Origin: an uncultured Spirochaetales bacterium | GTDB taxonomy: Bacteria; Spirochaetota; Spirochaetia; Sphaerochaetales; Sphaerochaetaceae | DNA length: 41,248 nucleotides | Assembly: GCA_934276485.1 (NCBI GenBank) | Contig: CAKQTE010000081.1 | Location: 1 to 41,248, forward strand | Direction: 5' to 3' | Part shown: one piece after another, positions 8,190 to 16,818 of the stretch | Layout: every line of letters starts with the position of its first letter | Numbering within the stretch: the first letter of the stretch is position 1 | The notes under the pieces: generated by a model | What the model was told of the DNA's origin: nothing | What the model saw: only the letters and a program-made list of their open reading frames with translations | The model's database searches: none | Position numbers and translations under genes: made by a program

Positions 8190-9434
8190 TTAATCGATCA
8201 AGTCCAAAACGTGGCCATCTGAAGTTGGCATATCGATGCCAAAGATAGAAAGAATTGTAGGAGCTTCATCAATGATTCTTGCTTCCTTGATAATCTTTCC
8301 TTTTTTTGCTCTAGCTCCAGAGACCAAGAACGGGGACTTAGCACCCTTCTCTGGCGCATGTCCATGAGTTGCCTTTCCAAACTTGTAATCACTGTCGTTG
8401 GTATCCTGAAGAACATCTCCTTGTGTGTCGCGGCCAAAGGAAATACCTGTAACTCCTTCAAGTACAAATGAGCAAGGAACCTCCAAGTGGTACATCTCCT
8501 TAGCTTCAAATGCAGTCATTATTCTTTCAATGCATCCTGGCACTTCTTCTGAGATTTCCATCAATACACGCTTAGCTTCCTTCTCGTCGATATCCTTTGT
8601 ATAGACTTGGCAAGAACAAGCTGCACTATGGCAATATATTCTCCAGTCCTTGATGCTTCCATCTTCAGCAAGGTCTATATAGCCCTTTTGAGCCAATAGG
8701 ATATTGGGATTGAAAACATTCTTGATATCGATCTGTCCATGGTCGCCTAAGAAGATAAATGTAGTATCTTCATATGTTCCGGCGTCCTTTGATGCCTGAA
8801 CCAAAGCATTCATATGCTCTGCAACCATCTTTAGGGTATCAACATGCAACTGTGTATCCACACCAAACTTATGCCTTTTGGCATCAATGGAAGCACAATA
8901 AACGAACAACAAATCTGGTTTGATCTCACGAATCATATCGCAAGCTGCTAGATTTGCGAAAATATCGTTATCTGGAAGCTTTCTCTCAATTAGCAAATCG
9001 CTATATCTATTATATATTTCCTGTGTCTTCCTAGTCTTTTCATCATCTACTACAGAATCCGTAAACTTGGCAATTCTATAGTCAATGTCCGATCCTGTTG
9101 ATACGGGCCAGAAAACACTAGCAGTCACAAGTCCGGCTTTCTTAGCATAATCCCAGATAAAAGGTACCTTTGAATAGCTTGAGAACCAGTACCAATCTGG
9201 ATGTGGATTGTTTATATCCAATTTCTCATTATGGAATATTCCATGTTTCTCAGGATAGCATCCTGTAGCGATGCTCACATGACAAGGATAAGTCAATGCA
9301 GGATATACACTGACCATCTCCTCAACAAGCGCACACTTCTCAAATAGTGGTGCAGTCTCTGGAAAAGATCTAAGCGTCTCCAAATCCTTTGTGATCATGG
9401 CATCGATAGAAAAAACAACTACCTTATCTTTCAT
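8190..9434 (-). CDS. Phosphodiesterase/nucleotide pyrophosphatase-family enzyme, copy 1
   Basis: The 414-aa protein is the first of three tandem paralogues. Catalytic positions seen are D11 (FSIDAM), nucleophile T48 (LTYPCH), D184 and H188 (IDAKRH), D231-H232 (GDHGQ) and H357 (ATHGH). It has no signal peptide. Its ATG lies inside the last codons of the upstream RarA-C-like gene (11-nt overlap), which indicates translational coupling with that gene. The conserved block around HSxxxxxQVYTKDI, also seen in the other two copies, probably belongs to the cap or substrate-binding region. Known family activities include nucleotide pyrophosphatase, glycerophosphodiesterase and phosphonoacetate hydrolase. 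Confidence 0.85.
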   Translation of the reverse strand: MKDKVVVFSIDAMITKDLETLRSFPETAPLFEKCALVEEMVSVYPALTYPCHVSIATGCYPEKHGIFHNEKLDINNPHPDWYWFSSYSKVPFIWDYAKKAGLVTASVFWPVSTGSDIDYRIAKFTDSVVDDEKTRKTQEIYNRYSDLLIERKLPDNDIFANLAACDMIREIKPDLLFVYCASIDAKRHKFGVDTQLHVDTLKMVAEHMNALVQASKDAGTYEDTTFIFLGDHGQIDIKNVFNPNILLAQKGYIDLAEDGSIKDWRIYCHSAACSCQVYTKDIDEKEAKRVLMEISEEVPGCIERIMTAFEAKEMYHLEVPCSFVLEGVTGISFGRDTQGDVLQDTNDSDYKFGKATHGHAPEKGAKSPFLVSGARAKKGKIIKEARIIDEAPTILSIFGIDMPTSDGHVLDLID

Positions 9435-9999
9435 TCTTCTTTGCCTCGATCAATGCAAGAAGTTCTTTCTCCAATTCCTTGTCTTCACATTCACCTTCAA
9501 CATGAGGAATAACTAGAGCAGCTTCATTTAAGAAGTGATTGTAATCTCTTCCTCTTTTCTGACCTTCACGAGTATGCATATCGTAAACATAATCTGGGAA
9601 TTCAATCTTCTCGCCATTGATTACCTGGCGCTTGATGATATCATTCATCAAACAGCTACATCTTTCTTTCTTGCACTGGCACAAAAAACGAATTGCGTTA
9701 GCCATGACAATGTATCTATCAGCTGTAGAACCTGGCTCATATAGAATCTGAGCACTATCATAGAGGTCCTTGACAATTGAGTTAGCTTCCCAGCAACCAC
9801 CCCCGATATCTTCGGATGCGATTACCAAAAGTCTTCTCCAAACATAATTCTCCAACTCCAAGCTTGTCATTGATAGCTCAAAAGCAACATGAACAGCACG
9901 ACGAGCCATGCCTCTTCTGATGAACTTCTGTAATGCGCTAACCAATAGATCTACTGGATATCCGTTTCTACTTGTTAATGAATATGTGTCAATTGCCAT
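9424..9999 (-). CDS. RarA/MgsA C-terminal-domain-like protein, copy C
   Basis: The 191-aa protein resembles the C-terminal oligomerisation domain of the AAA+ protein RarA/MgsA. It has the ALQKFIRRG helix and the WRRLLVIASEDIG motif, but no Walker motifs and no ATPase domain. A second conserved block, DMHTREGQKRGRD, is shared with the two paralogues in this window. The start was placed at the ATG at 9999 because it has a GGAGG ribosome binding site; a longer reading frame to 10047 would run through a hairpin. It lies between the solute-binding protein gene and phosphodiesterase copy 1, and overlaps the latter by 11 nt. Role unknown; the context points to metabolism of an imported solute rather than replication. 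Confidence 0.75.
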   Translation of the reverse strand: MAIDTYSLTSRNGYPVDLLVSALQKFIRRGMARRAVHVAFELSMTSLELENYVWRRLLVIASEDIGGGCWEANSIVKDLYDSAQILYEPGSTADRYIVMANAIRFLCQCKKERCSCLMNDIIKRQVINGEKIEFPDYVYDMHTREGQKRGRDYNHFLNEAALVIPHVEGECEDKELEKELLALIEAKKNER

Positions 10000-10021
10000 T
10001 TTAAACCTCCAATAAGTTATA

Positions 10022-10044
10022 CAGCCCTCAAAACTGGAGGGCTG
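10022..10044 (-). promoter_or_regulatory. Intergenic hairpin after the first solute-binding protein gene
   Basis: A perfect 8-bp stem (CAGCCCTC / GAGGGCTG, 7-nt loop) sits between the solute-binding protein stop and the next ribosome binding site. There is no U-tract, so it is more likely an mRNA-stabilising hairpin or partial processing site than a full terminator. Such hairpins raise binding-protein expression over downstream genes in many ABC operons. Confidence 0.6.
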
Positions 10045-10057
10045 CATCTATTTAATT

Positions 10058-11398
10058 TTACTTAAGTCTTCCAATCATTTCTTGGATGGCAGCCTTAGGA
10101 TCCTGTCCTCCCTCAAGAACATTACTCATCATGTTTTTAATCTCTGTGTAGAGAGTTGCTGATGAATAAGTATCTCTGATGAATGAAGGTGCACAGTAGA
10201 AGAAATCACTCTGTGATGGTCCTGCGATCTTTCCATCATCAGCGCCACTTTCAACATATGCCTTGAATTCAGGATTTTCGAATGTGCTGTAGCGTACAGG
10301 GATGTAGCCTGAAGCTAGAGTCATAGCTAGGTCTGCTTGCTTTGAGATCATGAACTTCAAGTATTCGTAAGCTGCATATGAAACTTCTGGGTCTCCCTTT
10401 GAGTTAAGAGCTGCGAGCATGTTTCCTGTTGCTACTACACACTTGTTGTTTGGATCCTGCTGAGGAATTGGTGCAGCACTCCATGTGAAATGTGGATCCT
10501 TCATCTTGATGTATCCACTTTCTGTTGTGTGACCAATGTACATAGGAACCTTACCGGAAGCGAATGGACCTGAGAAGAATAGGTCTTCACCAGCAAGTCT
10601 CCATAGACCCTTTTTAACATTGTCGTTGAACATTGTCAGGCCCTTGAGAGCTGCATCACTTTCAGCAAATAGAAGATCTCCCTTCTCGTTTGTGAAATCG
10701 CCACCGAACTGCTTGCAGAGTGTGATGAACAAGTTATATGTGTTGTCATATCCTAGAGATGGAGCGCCTGTGATAGCTGTGAGCTTAGCTGAAACTTCCT
10801 CTAGCTCCTTCCATGTTGTAGGAACCTCTATGTTGTTTGCTTCAAACAAGTCCTTGTTGTAGTAAAGAACTTCAGTTGACTTACAGAATGGAACATCATA
10901 GATTCCAGGAACGCCATATGAAGATGCCTGTGTGCGGTATGCTTCAATTACATCATCCCAATCATCCATTCCGACATTCTCGTCGTAGATATATGGTGTT
11001 AGGTCAACAACAACACCTGCGTTGATGTAGTCAAGGAGGAACTGCTCTGATGTCTGGATTACTGCAGGAGCATTCTTTGTCTTGATAGCACCGATAACCT
11101 TGGATCTTGTGTCGGAGCTATTGCCCTGATAAACCTGAACTACTGTGATTCCCTTTTCCTTACCAACTGTTTCGTTGAACTCCTTGGTCAACTCTTCCAT
11201 GCATTTTCCATGTGTGCTGGATAGATAGTGCCAAAATTCGATTGTGATAGGCTTCTTGATAGTTGTTACAAGCTCTGTACTTTTTCCAGAATCATTACCT
11301 GTAGCCTTAGCCTTTTCGTCTGATCCATTAGCAAATACCATGCCAATACATAGGATTGCCAATATAGCAATTATAAGTGCACGCTTTGTAGCTTTCAT
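10058..11398 (-). CDS. Extracellular solute-binding protein, ABC importer 1
   Basis: The 446-aa protein has an N-terminal signal peptide with a hydrophobic core and a likely cleavage after VFA, before NGSDEK. No lipobox cysteine sits at the site, so it is predicted to be a soluble periplasmic protein. The mature part matches the MalE/UgpB-type binding proteins (family 1 extracellular solute-binding), for example in the IEFWHYLSS start and the YYNKDLFEANNIEVPTTW block. The ATG at 11398 has a GGAGGG ribosome binding site; an upstream GTG is less likely. Gene order is ATPase, MalF, MalG, binding protein, so it serves the permeases at 11412-13174. The ligand is unknown; the phosphodiesterase neighbours suggest a phosphorylated solute. 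Confidence 0.85.
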   Translation of the reverse strand: MKATKRALIIAILAILCIGMVFANGSDEKAKATGNDSGKSTELVTTIKKPITIEFWHYLSSTHGKCMEELTKEFNETVGKEKGITVVQVYQGNSSDTRSKVIGAIKTKNAPAVIQTSEQFLLDYINAGVVVDLTPYIYDENVGMDDWDDVIEAYRTQASSYGVPGIYDVPFCKSTEVLYYNKDLFEANNIEVPTTWKELEEVSAKLTAITGAPSLGYDNTYNLFITLCKQFGGDFTNEKGDLLFAESDAALKGLTMFNDNVKKGLWRLAGEDLFFSGPFASGKVPMYIGHTTESGYIKMKDPHFTWSAAPIPQQDPNNKCVVATGNMLAALNSKGDPEVSYAAYEYLKFMISKQADLAMTLASGYIPVRYSTFENPEFKAYVESGADDGKIAGPSQSDFFYCAPSFIRDTYSSATLYTEIKNMMSNVLEGGQDPKAAIQEMIGRLK

Positions 11399-11411
11399 AT
11401 GCACCCTCCTT

Positions 11412-12245
11412 TTACCCTTTTATTCCACCACCGGCGACGCCGCGGATGATTTGTTTTCTAAAGCACAGATAGAGAATAAGAATAGGAAGAATGATGAATA
11501 CGGAACCAGCCATCTGAAGATTGATTCTTGAAGATGCTTCGTGGTTGAACTGTATCAAACCTATTGTGAGAACTCTGTGTGCATCACTGTTTGTAACCAT
11601 CAATGGCCATAAGAATCCATTCCATGCACTGATGATTGACAATAGTCCGACTGTAGATATGGTTGAAATGCTGTTTGGCATTACAATCTTCCACAGATAC
11701 TTAAAATCTGAGCATCCATCGATCTTTGCAGCTTTTCTCAAGTTGATTGGAATCTGCATGAATGTCTCTCTTAGCATATATACATACATTCCGCTTGCAG
11801 CCATAGGAAGGATCATACCTGTAAATGTATCGAGCCAACCAAAGCGAGAAACCGTAATGTAGTTCTGGATGATCAACATCTCTCCTGGAACCATCATCAT
11901 TGAGATAAACAACAACAAGATGTATTTAGATCCATGGAAGTTCAATATAGACAGTCCGTAAGCGGCTAGAATACTTACAAGAAGCGTAACTGCTGTTCTT
12001 CCAACTGCTACGATTACTGTGTTTACAAAGTACCTAGCAAAAGGAGCTGTCTTGAATACTTCAACGTAGTTCTCTGGATGCCACTCTCTTGGAAACCATG
12101 TAGGAGGCGCCTTAACAGCCTCAGGGCCAGTCTTGAAAGAAGTAAGGATCATCCACAAAAATGGCATCAACAAGAAGATCATGCCGATACACAAGAAGGC
12201 GATTGCAAGAATGTTTAACAATAATTTCTTATTCTTTAGTGTCAT
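11412..12245 (-). CDS. ABC permease, MalG type, importer 1
   Basis: The 277-aa inner-membrane protein has about six hydrophobic segments. The EAA loop reads KAAKIDGCSDFKYLWKIVMP, which couples to the ATPase. The C-terminus ends in VAGGGIKG, typical of MalG-type permeases. It has a GGAGGT ribosome binding site and sits between the MalF-type partner and the binding protein, 14 nt from each. It belongs to the carbohydrate uptake transporter-1 (CUT1) type, which imports oligosaccharides, glycerol-phosphate compounds and similar solutes. Confidence 0.88.
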   Translation of the reverse strand: MTLKNKKLLLNILAIAFLCIGMIFLLMPFLWMILTSFKTGPEAVKAPPTWFPREWHPENYVEVFKTAPFARYFVNTVIVAVGRTAVTLLVSILAAYGLSILNFHGSKYILLLFISMMMVPGEMLIIQNYITVSRFGWLDTFTGMILPMAASGMYVYMLRETFMQIPINLRKAAKIDGCSDFKYLWKIVMPNSISTISTVGLLSIISAWNGFLWPLMVTNSDAHRVLTIGLIQFNHEASSRINLQMAGSVFIILPILILYLCFRKQIIRGVAGGGIKG

Positions 12246-12259
12246 TGCTCATACCTCCA

Positions 12260-13174
12260 TCAATAGTGTGTGAACTTACTTGCAACAGCTTTCTGAACAA
12301 CTGTTACGGCCATGATGATCAAGAACAGAATTACAGAAGCTGCTGATGCGTAGTGTACCTGTCCTCTTACGTAGAACATCTCGTAGATGTAATAAACCAT
12401 TGTCATAGCGCTATTTGCAGGACCTGCTGTTCCATTAAAGAGTGCGAATATCTCTGTATAGAGCTTGAATGCGTAGATTACAGATACGATCAAGAGCATC
12501 CATAGTGTTGGAGACAATAGAGGAAGGGTAATCTTTCTGAATGTTCTCCAAGGTGTGGAACAATCGATCTTGGCTGCTTTATAAACTTGCTGATCAATAC
12601 GCTTGAATCCTGCAAGAAGTACAACAACCTTGAATGCCAATCCATTCCAGATATAGAAGAATGTAACAACCCAGATCGCAAGGGATGGAGTTCCAAGCCA
12701 GTTGTATGAAACACCAAACATCTTCATCAGAAGATTGTTTACATATCCATATTCACTATGGAACAAAGTCCTGAATACAACGCCGATTGCAATAGTACTT
12801 GTAACATAAGGAATGAAGTAAACGGTCTGAAAGAATCCATAGCTCTTGGTCCTTGTGTTGATAAGTGCTGAAAATGCAATAGCCAATACCATGGATATAG
12901 GAAGACCTACTCCGAGAATTACAACAGTATTCTTCAATGCACTTCTGAAAACAGAATCTGAAAGAACATACTTATATGACTTCATGCCAAATCCTGTTCC
13001 GATTTCCATGATATAGTTGTAGTTCGAATAGAAGCTCATTCGAATGACCTTAATCAGTGGATAGATTACAAAGATGGAGATGAGGAGCAAAGCTGGTACT
13101 ACATACATCCATGATTGAAGCTCCTTGAACCAAGGTCTTCTTGTAAGCTTGCGTCTAGCTGGAGACTTACTCAT
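12260..13174 (-). CDS. ABC permease, MalF type, importer 1
   Basis: The 304-aa protein has six hydrophobic segments and an EAA loop reading KAAKIDCSTPWRTF, in which the usual glycine after the aspartate is replaced by cysteine. The ATG at 13174 was chosen because a GAGG ribosome binding site precedes it and it overlaps the stop of the ATPase gene by 8 nt (ATGAGTAA); a longer reading frame from 13189 lacks this spacing. It pairs with the MalG-type permease downstream to form the transmembrane channel of importer 1. Confidence 0.87.
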   Translation of the reverse strand: MSKSPARRKLTRRPWFKELQSWMYVVPALLLISIFVIYPLIKVIRMSFYSNYNYIMEIGTGFGMKSYKYVLSDSVFRSALKNTVVILGVGLPISMVLAIAFSALINTRTKSYGFFQTVYFIPYVTSTIAIGVVFRTLFHSEYGYVNNLLMKMFGVSYNWLGTPSLAIWVVTFFYIWNGLAFKVVVLLAGFKRIDQQVYKAAKIDCSTPWRTFRKITLPLLSPTLWMLLIVSVIYAFKLYTEIFALFNGTAGPANSAMTMVYYIYEMFYVRGQVHYASAASVILFLIIMAVTVVQKAVASKFTHY

Positions 13175-14228
13175 AAGCACAAACCTCATTCAAGCGCTTA
13201 CCGCTTTCTGGGTCGAAGACGTAGAGAATTCCATATTTAACTGCAAGATTGAGCTTATCGCCTGTCTTTATCCTTCTGATAGTGTCAACAAGAGCTCTTA
13301 CAGGAGTGCCATTAAGAGAGAAAGTAATGAGCTGGTCTCTTCCATGTACTTCCACCTCGTCGATCTCGACAGCAAACTCATCTCCGTCTGTAAAAGACTC
13401 AGCACGAATTCCAACAGTAACACGCTGATCTCCTGTTTCTGGCAAATCAATTGGCCATGGCTTCTGGCCCTCGAAGCATAATGCACCATCCTTGTATTCA
13501 GCTGGAATGACATTGATAGGAGGATTTCCAAGGAATGTAGCAGAAAACAGTACATCTGGCTTTAGATACATTTCCTGAGGAGAGCACTGCTGGATGAACT
13601 TTCCATCCTTCATCAAAACGATCTCGTCTGTGATGTTCATGGCTTCTTCCTGGTCATGGGTTACGAAGATAGTTGTAACGCCAGTTTCCTGCTGGATTCT
13701 ACGAATCTCGGAACGCATCTCGATCCTTAGTCGTGCATCCAAGTTTGATAATGGCTCGTCTAGAAGAAGAACCTTTGGCTGTTTAACAAGCGCTCTAGCA
13801 ATAGCAACTCTCTGCTGCTGTCCACCGGAAAGCTGTGCTGGCTTTCTGTTAATCAGACCATCGACTCTTGTGAGTCTTGCCATCTGGAGAGCTCTTTCCT
13901 TTGCCTCAGCCTTTGGAACCTTGATGTTCTCCAAAGGAAACATGATGTTCTGAAGAACTGTCATGTGTGGGTATAGTGCATAGTTCTGGAATACAAGTCC
14001 AATGCCTCTTTCCTCTGGCTCTAGATCTGTAACATCTTCATCGTCAAAAAAGATCTTGCCGCTAGTTGGTTTTTCTAGCCCGCTGATCAAATACAATGTA
14101 GTTGACTTACCACAACCTGATGGACCTAACAAACCAGTAAGCTTTCCATCTTTGATTTCCAGAGTTACATCATCAACAGCCTTGGTTGTTCCAAAATGCT
14201 TCGAAATGTTTTCTAGAAGGACTTTCAT
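13167..14228 (-). CDS. ugpC: ABC ATPase of MalK/UgpC type
   Basis: The 353-aa ATPase has Walker A GPSGCGKST (35-43), Q-loop Q80, signature LSGGQQQR (132-139), Walker B VLLLDEP (152-158) and H-loop H190. The C-terminal ~110 residues look like the OB/TOBE regulatory domain of MalK-type ATPases. It energises importer 1, whose permease genes follow directly. Importer 2 (17451-20473) has no ATPase gene, so this protein probably serves both, as MsmK-type ATPases do in other bacteria. It follows surE by 30 nt in the same operon. The ugpC symbol marks the subfamily only; the substrate is not shown. Confidence 0.9.
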   Translation of the reverse strand: MKVLLENISKHFGTTKAVDDVTLEIKDGKLTGLLGPSGCGKSTTLYLISGLEKPTSGKIFFDDEDVTDLEPEERGIGLVFQNYALYPHMTVLQNIMFPLENIKVPKAEAKERALQMARLTRVDGLINRKPAQLSGGQQQRVAIARALVKQPKVLLLDEPLSNLDARLRIEMRSEIRRIQQETGVTTIFVTHDQEEAMNITDEIVLMKDGKFIQQCSPQEMYLKPDVLFSATFLGNPPINVIPAEYKDGALCFEGQKPWPIDLPETGDQRVTVGIRAESFTDGDEFAVEIDEVEVHGRDQLITFSLNGTPVRALVDTIRRIKTGDKLNLAVKYGILYVFDPESGKRLNEVCAYE

Positions 14229-14258
14229 AATCCTGTTTCCTCCTCTTTTCCTTCAATG

Positions 14259-14996
14259 TCATCTATTTAACATTGTCTTTAGATATTCAATATTCCCTTC
14301 AGGGATAGCTGGGCTGATTGCAATTGGAGTTACTGAGATTCTCTTTGAAGCACAGATAGCCAAATCAGAATCAGTAACACCTCTTTCTAGGTCTTTCAAG
14401 CCGTTTTGAATGACACCATTGTCATTTGGAAAAGCAGCATCTCTATGAACCATTGAAAATGTTTTTCCAATCTCCCATGTCTTTCCATCGGCGCCTTGTG
14501 GCATGTTTATGTTCAGCATCACATCCTTAGATAGATTCTTCATGAATTCTTCTAGGTGTTCAGAAAGGAATCTTGCGACTGTGTAATAAATCTCGTTATT
14601 GCCATTCTCTGGCTTCTGAGCAGATATTGCGATAGCTTTATAGCCCCAAAGAGCGGCCTCCGATGCAGCTCCACATGTTCCGCTATATAGGATATCTATT
14701 GAAAGATTGAAGCCAGCATTGATTCCAGAAACAACAACATCTGGCTCGAAAGGAATGGCTTTTCTTCCAAGAGATGCCATGATGCAATCTGCAGGTTGTC
14801 CGTCAAAGCTGTATCTCCTGTTTTCGATCTCAACAGGAACATTGCCATTGGAAAACGATAGAGAGTGACTAGTCGAGCTCTTAGCCCCTGCGGGTGCGCA
14901 AACCCAAACCTCATGGCTGGCCTTGGTAAGTACTTCGTCCAAAGCCCTGATACCGATTGAACCAAAACCATCATCGTTTGTAAGCAAAATCTTCAT
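14259..14996 (-). CDS. surE: 5'/3'-nucleotidase SurE
   Basis: The 245-aa protein matches SurE in length and motifs: TNDDG with metal ligands D8 and D9, S40, the SGINAGFNL block with N93, and YSGTCGAASEA (TVGAA in most homologues). SurE removes phosphate from nucleoside monophosphates and, in some species, from short polyphosphates, in the cytoplasm. Here it is not in its usual setting beside pcm or rpoS. It is wedged between a HAD phosphatase and the ABC ATPase in an import operon, which suggests that the imported or hydrolysed product is a phosphomonoester, perhaps a nucleotide. Its ATG overlaps the HAD stop by one base (TAATG). Confidence 0.92.
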   Translation of the reverse strand: MKILLTNDDGFGSIGIRALDEVLTKASHEVWVCAPAGAKSSTSHSLSFSNGNVPVEIENRRYSFDGQPADCIMASLGRKAIPFEPDVVVSGINAGFNLSIDILYSGTCGAASEAALWGYKAIAISAQKPENGNNEIYYTVARFLSEHLEEFMKNLSKDVMLNINMPQGADGKTWEIGKTFSMVHRDAAFPNDNGVIQNGLKDLERGVTDSDLAICASKRISVTPIAISPAIPEGNIEYLKTMLNR

Positions 14997-15646
14997 TATC
15001 CGATAATCTCCTCTATTCTTGGCATTGCATCTCTAAAGGATAGGTATCCATCCTTTCCAAATTGTTCTCTGTTGTAATTTCTGCTATTGAGCATTCTTAT
15101 ATATGGAATGTTTATCTTGTCTGCTGTCTCGATGGCATATTCTGCATCGTCTAAAAGCACGCAATCCTGAGGCTGCAAGCCGAAGAATGCAGAGATAAGA
15201 TCATATACTTTCGCATCTCCCTTTGACCAAGGAAAGTTACGTGTTGAAAACCATGCATCCATTGGAAGCTCGGAAAGGAAACGCTCTCTTACGATTTCAA
15301 GAACAAGAGGAGAGTTAGCTGAAAGAACACAAGTAAAGTAGCCTGCGTCCCTGAACGCTCTAACAACATCTGATGCGTTTTCTTTTAGAGTGACTCTATA
15401 TCTATAATCATCAAGGGTTTCCTCTGTCAGTGCTTCAAATAGCTCTACTCTTGAAAGTGCGATGTCATATTCGTTCTGCAAGAGAGTGATCATTGCGGAC
15501 ACGCCTTCGTTTTCAAATACAGAGTTCAGTGTTTGGTCATATGAAATTCCATTTCTATCTAGAAATCTTCCACCGCATAAAGCCCAAGTGAAATCAGAGG
15601 AAATCAATGTCTCATCCATGTCAAAGACAGCAATTTTTCTTTTCAT
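14996..15646 (-). CDS. HAD-superfamily phosphatase
   Basis: The 216-aa protein has the HAD nucleophile motif FDMDET (D9, D11), a central SANSP motif for the second site, and VLLDDAE near residue 170 for metal binding. The start at 15646 has a GGAGG ribosome binding site 7 nt away; an in-frame ATG 18 nt upstream does not. It heads the operon HAD-surE-ugpC-malF-malG-binding protein-RarA-C-like-phosphodiesterases. Likely a small-molecule phosphomonoesterase of the phosphoserine-phosphatase/beta-phosphoglucomutase type; substrate unknown. Two phosphatases in a row at the head of an importer operon support a phosphorylated substrate. Confidence 0.82.
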   Translation of the reverse strand: MKRKIAVFDMDETLISSDFTWALCGGRFLDRNGISYDQTLNSVFENEGVSAMITLLQNEYDIALSRVELFEALTEETLDDYRYRVTLKENASDVVRAFRDAGYFTCVLSANSPLVLEIVRERFLSELPMDAWFSTRNFPWSKGDAKVYDLISAFFGLQPQDCVLLDDAEYAIETADKINIPYIRMLNSRNYNREQFGKDGYLSFRDAMPRIEEIIG

Positions 15647-15711
15647 GATTTCCTCCATATCCAATCACTTTAAAAATTTTGCAATTAGATAAATTTTGTT
15701 TTTCTAAACAT

Positions 15712-15775
15712 ACATTAGAGTGGAATATTTGAGCTGTCAACAAATATTTTGCTTTTACAACAAATAAAATGTTGT
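15712..15775 (-). promoter_or_regulatory. Promoter and candidate DeoR operators of the importer 1 operon
   Basis: On the minus strand a perfect TTGACA (15735-15740) is followed at 17 bp by TAATGT (15712-15717), or at 15 bp by TCTAAT. Two direct copies of ATTTGTTG lie 20 bp apart (15758-15765 and 15738-15745), the second overlapping the -35. An inverted repeat ACAACA/TGTTGT with a 7-nt spacer (15757-15775) includes the first copy. The motif recurs before the DeoR gene and the importer 2 operon. Confidence 0.6.
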
Positions 15776-15803
15776 TATTACAAAATGTTAACATTGAGTT
15801 AAC

Positions 15804-15837
15804 AAAAAAAGGTGTAGAAAGGGTCGCTCTCTACACC
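15804..15837 (-). terminator. Terminator of the DeoR-family gene
   Basis: On the minus strand GGTGTAGA pairs with TCTACACC (perfect 8 bp, 11-nt loop) and is followed by seven U residues. It lies 18 nt after the DeoR stop, and upstream of the importer 1 promoter. Confidence 0.88.
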
Positions 15838-15855
15838 AATATCCAACAAAAAAGT

Positions 15856-16638
15856 TTAGGCAATAATCAGTTCAATGTTCTTCGCCTTTATGAAATCTCT
15901 CCACTCTTTCGACAGTCCATCGTCTGTAACGATAGTATCGACATCGGCAAAGTTGCAGAAGAAACATTGAGTGACCTTTCCAAACTTGGAAGAGTCTACA
16001 AGAACAATTGTTTTCATTGAATTAGCGATAAACGATCGCTTTAGATTCATCTCATACTCTTGCACGCACATAAAGCCAAGATTCATCTCTACAGCATTTG
16101 GAACTACAAATGCCTTGCTGGCCCTGATCTTCGATACCATTTCAAGTGTCTCTGGGCTTTCGAATGTTTCTGTATCCGGATGGAAGAGTCCTCCTCCTAG
16201 ATATAGTTTCTCAATTCCATGAGCCATTGCTTCAGAGAATATGTTATATGAAAAGCAATTAAGTACAATATCGATATTATCTGGAAGATTTTGCACCAAT
16301 TGCGATGTTGTGGTTCCAGAGTCAACAAATAGAATATCATTTGGCTCTACTAGAGCTGCAGCAGCTTTACCTATCCTACTCTTTTCATCCCTCATCACAG
16401 GACTGCTTTTTGAGATGGTATATGGTCTATGGGCAATACATTCAGCGTTTGGATTGTAGATAGCAGCTCCATGAATCATTGTAACCATTCCACTGTCCTG
16501 CAACCCTCTTAGGTCTCTACGTACAGTCATCTCTGTTACATTTAGCATTTCCGATAGCTGCTTAATTGATGCTCCATTCTGTTGTTTAAGAATTTCAATA
16601 ATGTTATTTAGTCTAATCTCTGTTTTCTTAGGTGCCAT
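15856..16638 (-). CDS. DeoR-family transcriptional regulator
   Basis: The 260-aa protein has the N-terminal DeoR helix-turn-helix (about residues 18-50, with LNVTEMTVRRDL) and the C-terminal sugar-phosphate-sensing DeoR domain with DSGTTTSQLV. DeoR-family proteins usually act as repressors released by a phosphorylated metabolite. It sits alone between the two importer operons, ends at its own terminator, and is the best candidate for the regulator of both. A phosphorylated effector would agree with the phosphatase and phosphodiesterase genes around it. The ATG has only a weak ribosome binding site (GGAC). Confidence 0.9.
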   Translation of the reverse strand: MAPKKTEIRLNNIIEILKQQNGASIKQLSEMLNVTEMTVRRDLRGLQDSGMVTMIHGAAIYNPNAECIAHRPYTISKSSPVMRDEKSRIGKAAAALVEPNDILFVDSGTTTSQLVQNLPDNIDIVLNCFSYNIFSEAMAHGIEKLYLGGGLFHPDTETFESPETLEMVSKIRASKAFVVPNAVEMNLGFMCVQEYEMNLKRSFIANSMKTIVLVDSSKFGKVTQCFFCNFADVDTIVTDDGLSKEWRDFIKAKNIELIIA

Positions 16639-16707
16639 GATGGTGTCCTATAATTGGTATATAACTACTTTATTGTCACTTTTTGTGTTTTGTCTACTTT
16701 TTATTTT

Positions 16708-16753
16708 CTTTTTACAACATTTTTGTCATTTTAAATTGTATTTATAACAATTT
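16708..16753 (-). promoter_or_regulatory. Candidate operators upstream of the DeoR gene
   Basis: Upstream of the DeoR gene lies a minus-strand copy of the TGTTGTAAAAA motif (16708-16721), found also before both importer operons. Next to it is a perfect inverted repeat AAATTGT/ACAATTT with a 7-nt spacer (16733-16753). This fits autoregulation. No clear -35/-10 pair is assigned. Confidence 0.45.
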
Positions 16754-16769
16754 GCAGTTTTTTAGCTAT

Positions 16770-16800
16770 AAAAAAACAGCCATCCAATGTTGGATGACTG
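16770..16800 (-). terminator. Terminator of the importer 2 operon
   Basis: On the minus strand CAGTCATCC (16792-16800) pairs with GGATGGCTG (16777-16785; nine pairs, one wobble) and is followed by a run of U. It lies 18 nt after the stop of RarA-C-like copy B. Confidence 0.85.
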
Positions 16801-16818
16801 CGATAGTACTTATTTATA

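Noticed and set aside
8198..8509. A minus-strand open frame of 103 codons inside phosphodiesterase copy 1
   Set aside because: It overlaps a conserved enzyme in another frame, has no ribosome binding site and its composition is that of an out-of-frame shadow.
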